Assembly (NCBI GenBank): GCA_964510785.1
Contig: CAZECM010000006.1
Coordinates: 1 to 64,000, forward strand
Origin: JAAYZM01 sp964510785
GTDB taxonomy: Bacteria; Actinomycetota; Actinomycetes; Actinomycetales; Cellulomonadaceae
Direction: 5' to 3'
DNA: 64,000 bases
Under the pieces are notes generated by a model. The model was not told the DNA's origin. It made no database searches and was given only the letters and a program-made list of their open reading frames with translations. The position numbers were made by a program, and so were the translations under genes. This document shows positions 60,199-64,000 of this stretch, piece after piece (within the stretch, counting starts at the first letter, position 1; the number at the start of each line of letters is the position of its first letter).

Positions 60199-61065
60199 GT
60201 GTTCGAACCTGTCTTCCTCGCGCAACAGGCGCTCAACGGGCTGAGCTTCGGCGCGCTGCTGTTCCTGCTCGCCAGCGGCCTCACGCTCGTCTTCGGGCTG
60301 CAGCGCATCGTCAACCTCGCGCACGGCGCCTTCTACATGCTCGGTGGCTACATCGGCATCATCATCGCGACGATGACGGGCAACCTGCTGCTCGCCGCGA
60401 TCGTGTCCATGATCGCCGTCGGCGCAACGGCCCTCGTCGTCGAGCTCGGGCTGCTGCGCTTCGTGCGCGGTCAGGAGATGCCCGAGGTCCTCCTGACGAT
60501 CGGCGTCATGTTCATCATCGCGGACCTGTGTCTCGCGATCTTCGGCGGCGACCCCAAGACGCTGCCCGCCTCGGCCTCGATCCAGGGTGCGATGCAGATC
60601 GGCGACCTGACCTACCCGTGGTACCGGATCTTCGTCATCGCCGTGGCCGTCGGCGTCGGGATCGCGCTCGCGCTCATCCAGTCGAAGACCCGCGTCGGCG
60701 CCGTCGTCCGCGCCGGTGTGGACGACCGGGAGATCATCTCCGCGATGGGCGTGAACATCTCCTGGGTGTTCACCGGGATGTTCGTCGTCGGTGCGTCTCT
60801 CGCCGCGCTCGGCGGCACGATCGGCTCGGGGGTGCTGTCCATCCGGCCTGGCATCCAGAACGACGTGCTGCTCTACGCCCTCGTCGTCATCATCATCGGC
60901 GGACTGGGCTCCATCAAGGGGGCCGCCGTCGGCGCCGTCCTCATCGGGTTGATCGACGCGTTCGCCAAGGCGTGGATCCCGGAGTTCGCCTACTTCACGA
61001 TCTTCGCCCCGATGGCGCTCGTCCTCGTGTTCCGTCCGACCGGTCTCTTCGGGAGGACCGCATGA
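60199..61065 (+). CDS. ABC transporter permease, LivH-type
   Basis: A 288-residue inner-membrane permease of the branched-chain-amino-acid (HAAT) importer family with about eight helices. It shows the usual N-terminus QQALNGLSFGALLFLLASG and the late motif GGLGSIKGAAVGAVLIG. The GTG start has a weak upstream GGAAGG at 12 bases. Its stop overlaps the next permease (ATGA). Together with LivM, LivK and LivG-like proteins it forms an importer whose substrate may be an amide, urea-like compound or amino acid rather than leucine (inference). Confidence 0.9.
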   Translation: MFEPVFLAQQALNGLSFGALLFLLASGLTLVFGLQRIVNLAHGAFYMLGGYIGIIIATMTGNLLLAAIVSMIAVGATALVVELGLLRFVRGQEMPEVLLTIGVMFIIADLCLAIFGGDPKTLPASASIQGAMQIGDLTYPWYRIFVIAVAVGVGIALALIQSKTRVGAVVRAGVDDREIISAMGVNISWVFTGMFVVGASLAALGGTIGSGVLSIRPGIQNDVLLYALVVIIIGGLGSIKGAAVGAVLIGLIDAFAKAWIPEFAYFTIFAPMALVLVFRPTGLFGRTA

Positions 61066-62072
61066 CCCGCGCCCGGGCCCTCAGCTTCGGTGGCTTCGCC
61101 GCCGTCTTCGTCCTGCTCTTCGCGTTCCCCTACCTCGGCACCTCGGGGTACCAGGTGTCGCTCGCCTCGACGGTGCTCATCGCGGCCATCCTCGCGGCGA
61201 CCGTCAACTTCCTCGCGGGAGACGGCGGCATGGCCTCGCTCGGCCACGGCGCCATCGCCGCGTCGGCCGCGTACGGCGCCGGGTGGGCCTCGATGCAGGG
61301 GCACAGCGTGACGATGCAGGTCGTCCTCGCGATGGGCACCGGGATCGCCGTCTCGCTCGCCTACGGCTTGCTGTCGATGCGCACGAACGGCATCTACTTC
61401 CTCATGGTGACGCTCGCCGTCGGCATGGTCGTCTACGGCCTCGCCTACCGCCTGTCGAGCGTGACGCGCGGCGAGAACGGCATCACGGGCATCGCGCGTC
61501 CCGAGTTCCTCGCCGAGCCGTGGGCCTTCTACCTCTTCGTCGTCGTGTCCTTCCTCGCCGTGACGCTCGCGCTCCTGGTCGTGAGCCGCTCGCCGTTCGG
61601 CGCCGGCCTGCGGGGCATCCGCGACTCCGAGAGCCGGATGCGTAGCCTCGGCTACTACGTGCCGGCCTTCAAGCTCGTCGCGTTCATGATCTCGGGCACG
61701 ATCGCGAGCTACGCGGGGCTGCTGTCCGTGTGGCACACGCACTTCGTGAGCCCGTCCTCGGCGGAGGTGCACCGCTCGGTGCTCCTCATCGTCATGGTCA
61801 TCCTCGGTGGCCTCGGCACCACGATGGGCCCGCTCGTGGGCGCCACGATCGTCGTGCTCGTCGAGAACGTCCTGTCCAACTCGGTCGAGCGCTGGCCGAC
61901 CGTCCTCGGCCTCATCTTCGTGCTGGCCATCCTCTTCGCCCGCTCGGGACTCGTGGGTAGCGCCGCGAAGCTCGTCAAGCGGCTTCGCGACCGTTCCTCG
62001 CCGGGAAGACCCCCGGCCGACGACGTCGAACCCACGGACGCAACCGTGTCCGGCTCCAACCCGTCCGCATGA
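61062..62072 (+). CDS. ABC transporter permease, LivM-type
   Basis: A 336-residue membrane protein, the partner of the LivH-type permease. It has about nine helices and the family motifs GMASLGHGAIAASAAYG and RGIRDSESRMRSLGY, with GGLGTTMGPLVGA near the end. A hydrophilic tail of about 35 residues follows the last helix. Translation is coupled to LivH by an ATGA overlap. Confidence 0.9.
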   Translation: MTRARALSFGGFAAVFVLLFAFPYLGTSGYQVSLASTVLIAAILAATVNFLAGDGGMASLGHGAIAASAAYGAGWASMQGHSVTMQVVLAMGTGIAVSLAYGLLSMRTNGIYFLMVTLAVGMVVYGLAYRLSSVTRGENGITGIARPEFLAEPWAFYLFVVVSFLAVTLALLVVSRSPFGAGLRGIRDSESRMRSLGYYVPAFKLVAFMISGTIASYAGLLSVWHTHFVSPSSAEVHRSVLLIVMVILGGLGTTMGPLVGATIVVLVENVLSNSVERWPTVLGLIFVLAILFARSGLVGSAAKLVKRLRDRSSPGRPPADDVEPTDATVSGSNPSA

Positions 62073-62098
62073 CACGTAGTGACACGAAAGGAACTGCC

Positions 62099-63430
62099 AT
62101 GAAGTCAACAACGAAGTCGGCTCCCCGGCGGTGGGGTGCGCTCGCCGGGCTCGGCGCGGTGGCCGCGCTCGCGCTCGCGGCATGCGCACCCGCCGGGTCC
62201 GCCGACCCGACCACCCCCGCCCCCGAGACGTCGACCGACGCGGGTAGCGAGGAGCCCTCCGACGCCCCCGCCCCCGAGGGCGGCACGCTCAAGGTCGGCT
62301 ACATCTCCCCGATCACGGGCAACTTCGCGATCGCGGGCCAGGAGATGGTCGACGGCTGGAACCTGTACTGGGAGATCAACGGTGCCGAGGTGGGCGGCGT
62401 GACGGTCGAGACGATCGTCGAGGACGACGCAGGCAACCCGGAGATGTCGCTCACGAAGGCCCGCAAGCTCGTCGAGTCGGACGGCGTGGACGTCGTCGTC
62501 GGCCCCCTGCTCGCGAACACGGCCCTCGCCACGGCGGCCTACACCTCCTCCGTCGGCATCCCCAACCTGCACCCCGTCGCCGCAGCGGACGACCTGACGC
62601 AGCGCGAGGCGAACGGCCTCACGCTCCGCACGGGCTCGATGTCCGGCTCGCAGATGAACTACCCCGGTGGCCAGTGGGCCGCCGAGGAGGGCCACAAGAC
62701 GGCCGTCACGCTGTGCCCGGACTACGCGTTCGGCTGGGAGTCCTGCGCGGGCTTCAAGCAGGGCTTCGAGGCCAACGGCGGCGAGGTCACCACACAGATC
62801 TGGTACCCGAACGGCACGTCGGACTTCGCGACGTACGTCTCGCAGATCCAGGCCGCGAACGCGGACATCGCCTTCGTCACGACGGCGGGCGGGGCGCCCG
62901 GTCCCGACTTCCTGCGCTCGTTCATGGGCCTCGGGCTGACGGAGTCGCAGGACCTCGTCATGAACTGCTGCGGCATGGACCAGGCGACGCTGCGCGCTCT
63001 CGGTGACGAGGTCGTGGGCTTCAAGTCGATCTCCTACTGGGCCGAGGGCCGCGTCTCGTCCGTGGTCGAGGCGTTCAACTCCGCGTACGGCGAGCGCTTC
63101 GAGGGCAAGATCCCCTCGGCGAACGTCGCGGGCGGCTACATGACGGCGAGCCTCGTCGCCAAGGTGCTCGAGGACAACGGCCTCGTCACCGGCGAGGACC
63201 TCGTCAGCGCGATCGGCGACATCTCGTTCGAGGACTCGGTGCTCGGCGCCGTGTCGTGGGACGAGTTCAACAACACGGTGGGCTCGGTCTACATCCGTGA
63301 GGTCCAGGAGCGGGACGGCGTGCTGTACAACGTGCCGATCAAGGAGTTCCCGGCCGTGGACCAGTGGCTCGGTCTGGACCCGGACGAGGCCATGGCCCGC
63401 CCCACCTACTCCCAGAGCTTCCAGGGATAG
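62099..63430 (+). CDS. ABC transporter substrate-binding lipoprotein, LivK-type
   Basis: A 443-residue exported binding protein. Lipobox LALAACAP (Cys about 32), then a Thr/Pro/Glu-rich linker (to about 64). The periplasmic-binding-type I fold follows (YISPITGNFAIAGQEMVDGW; VVVGPLLANTALA; GGEVTTQIWYPNGTSDFATY). It delivers the ligand to the LivH/LivM channel. AAAGGAA lies 6 bases before the ATG. A hairpin just downstream may lower expression of the ATPase relative to this protein. Confidence 0.92.
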   Translation: MKSTTKSAPRRWGALAGLGAVAALALAACAPAGSADPTTPAPETSTDAGSEEPSDAPAPEGGTLKVGYISPITGNFAIAGQEMVDGWNLYWEINGAEVGGVTVETIVEDDAGNPEMSLTKARKLVESDGVDVVVGPLLANTALATAAYTSSVGIPNLHPVAAADDLTQREANGLTLRTGSMSGSQMNYPGGQWAAEEGHKTAVTLCPDYAFGWESCAGFKQGFEANGGEVTTQIWYPNGTSDFATYVSQIQAANADIAFVTTAGGAPGPDFLRSFMGLGLTESQDLVMNCCGMDQATLRALGDEVVGFKSISYWAEGRVSSVVEAFNSAYGERFEGKIPSANVAGGYMTASLVAKVLEDNGLVTGEDLVSAIGDISFEDSVLGAVSWDEFNNTVGSVYIREVQERDGVLYNVPIKEFPAVDQWLGLDPDEAMARPTYSQSFQG

Positions 63431-63436
63431 GTGAGC

Positions 63437-64000
63437 ATGTCTGTCACCACGGCGAAGGCCCCGGACCCGCAAGGGTCCGGGGCCCCGGCCCCCGTCCTCG
63501 TGGCGGACGGGCTGGGCAAGAGGTACGGCGGCGTGCAGGCGGTCGACGGCATCTCGTTGACGATGCACGCGGGCGAGCGGATCGGCGTCATCGGCCCCAA
63601 CGGTGCCGGCAAGACGACGCTGTTCAAGATGCTCGCCGGTGACGAGCTGCCGACGTCGGGCACGGTCGAGATCTTCGGCCGCGACGTCACGAAGATCGGC
63701 ACGGCACGCCGGGCCCGTCTCGGCGTGGGGCGCACGTTCCAGGTGTCCAACCTGTTCAAGGACATGACGGTGCTCGACAACGCGCGCGTCGCCGCGCGCG
63801 GGGGGACGGCGAAGGCGCGCGTGTTCTGGCGCCCGCAGCGGCCCCAGGACGAGGTGGCCGTGCGGGCCCGCGCCGCGCTCGAGTCGGTGGGCCTGTCCGA
63901 CCGGCTCGAGGACACCGTCGCGGACCTGTCCCACGGCGAGCAGCGCCAGCTCGAGATCGCGATGGCGCTCGTGAGCGAGCCCAAGATCCTGCTCCTCGAC
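63437..64000 (+). CDS. ABC transporter ATP-binding protein, LivG-type (partial at right edge)
   Basis: The first 188 residues of the ATPase for the LivHM importer. Walker A is GPNGAGKTT, the Q-loop region RTFQVSNLF, the signature LSHGEQRQLEIA, and the window ends in Walker B KILLLD. The ATG at 63437 gives an unusual Pro/Ala-rich N-terminus that contains a hairpin. An in-frame GTG at 63500 would remove it and start close to the usual family N-terminus. The C-terminus is outside the window. Confidence 0.9.
   Translation, partial: MSVTTAKAPDPQGSGAPAPVLVADGLGKRYGGVQAVDGISLTMHAGERIGVIGPNGAGKTTLFKMLAGDELPTSGTVEIFGRDVTKIGTARRARLGVGRTFQVSNLFKDMTVLDNARVAARGGTAKARVFWRPQRPQDEVAVRARAALESVGLSDRLEDTVADLSHGEQRQLEIAMALVSEPKILLLD
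63457..63484 (+). terminator. stem-loop at the livK-livG-type junction
   Basis: A perfect 12-bp G/C-rich stem (63457-63468 with 63473-63484) and a stable GCAA tetraloop. It lies inside the first codons of the ATPase gene or, if the later start is right, between the genes. Likely an attenuator or mRNA 3'-end protector. Confidence 0.65.

Overview
The window is a very GC-rich actinobacterial chromosome segment. The best guess is the order Micrococcales, near Cellulomonadaceae or Promicromonosporaceae. Support comes from a TopA with tandem C-terminal repeats and a lysine-rich tail, a DUF222/HNH (13E12-type) protein, a TAP-like secreted hydrolase, a mycothiol-dependent-isomerase-like protein, and many genes that appear to start at or within a few bases of their transcription start (TANNNT, 6-9 bases, then ATG or GTG). 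One 10-base run of N inside metY (51678-51687) marks an assembly gap.

Layout. 1-8.7 kb is housekeeping: the end of topA, a Gfo/Idh/MocA oxidoreductase, tmk-holB, a secreted TAP-like hydrolase, tRNA-Thr(CGU), a NUDIX hydrolase, and an ECF sigma factor with a membrane-anchored partner. 8.7-20.2 kb (minus strand) holds a MacB/FtsX-type ABC pair, two large secreted proteins with lysine-rich Ig-like C-terminal modules (one a subtilase), and a DUF222/HNH protein. 20.4-29.7 kb holds a fused GlcD/GlcF-like flavo-iron-sulfur dehydrogenase, a RAMA-like protein, an alcohol dehydrogenase/hydrolase pair, a Fic protein, and a PCD-VOC fusion.

29.8-39.3 kb is a defence-like island. An XRE regulator faces a single-chain Type ISP restriction-modification enzyme across a region with two related palindromic operators. 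A DUF6011 protein is coupled to the enzyme, followed by a four-helix membrane protein, a 60-residue protein, a second XRE regulator whose start codon lies in its own palindrome, and a YqaJ-type nuclease. The enzyme has a lower-GC segment where target-recognition domains lie, suggesting module exchange.

39.4-44.1 kb holds a RIO kinase, a PIF1-like helicase fused to a BRCT domain, and two small enzymes. 44.2-52.0 kb is a sulfur-related block: a cystine-type symporter, a membrane-anchored surface protein with three evenly spaced cysteines, a secreted protein with two thioredoxin-like folds but a single cysteine, then metX and metY. The symporter and metY leaders share a 12-base word. I read the first three genes as a possible extracellular thiol/cystine-handling system; this is inference.

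52.5-64 kb holds a secreted NlpC/P60 hydrolase and then a catabolic locus: a divergent amidohydrolase, a bicupin, an SDR lacking its catalytic triad, an M24 protein with one metal-ligand Asp replaced by Cys, an MFS transporter, and a branched-chain-amino-acid-type ABC importer that runs off the right edge. The substrate is unknown. Palindromic sites before the amidohydrolase and before the importer share half-site words, which suggests co-regulation.
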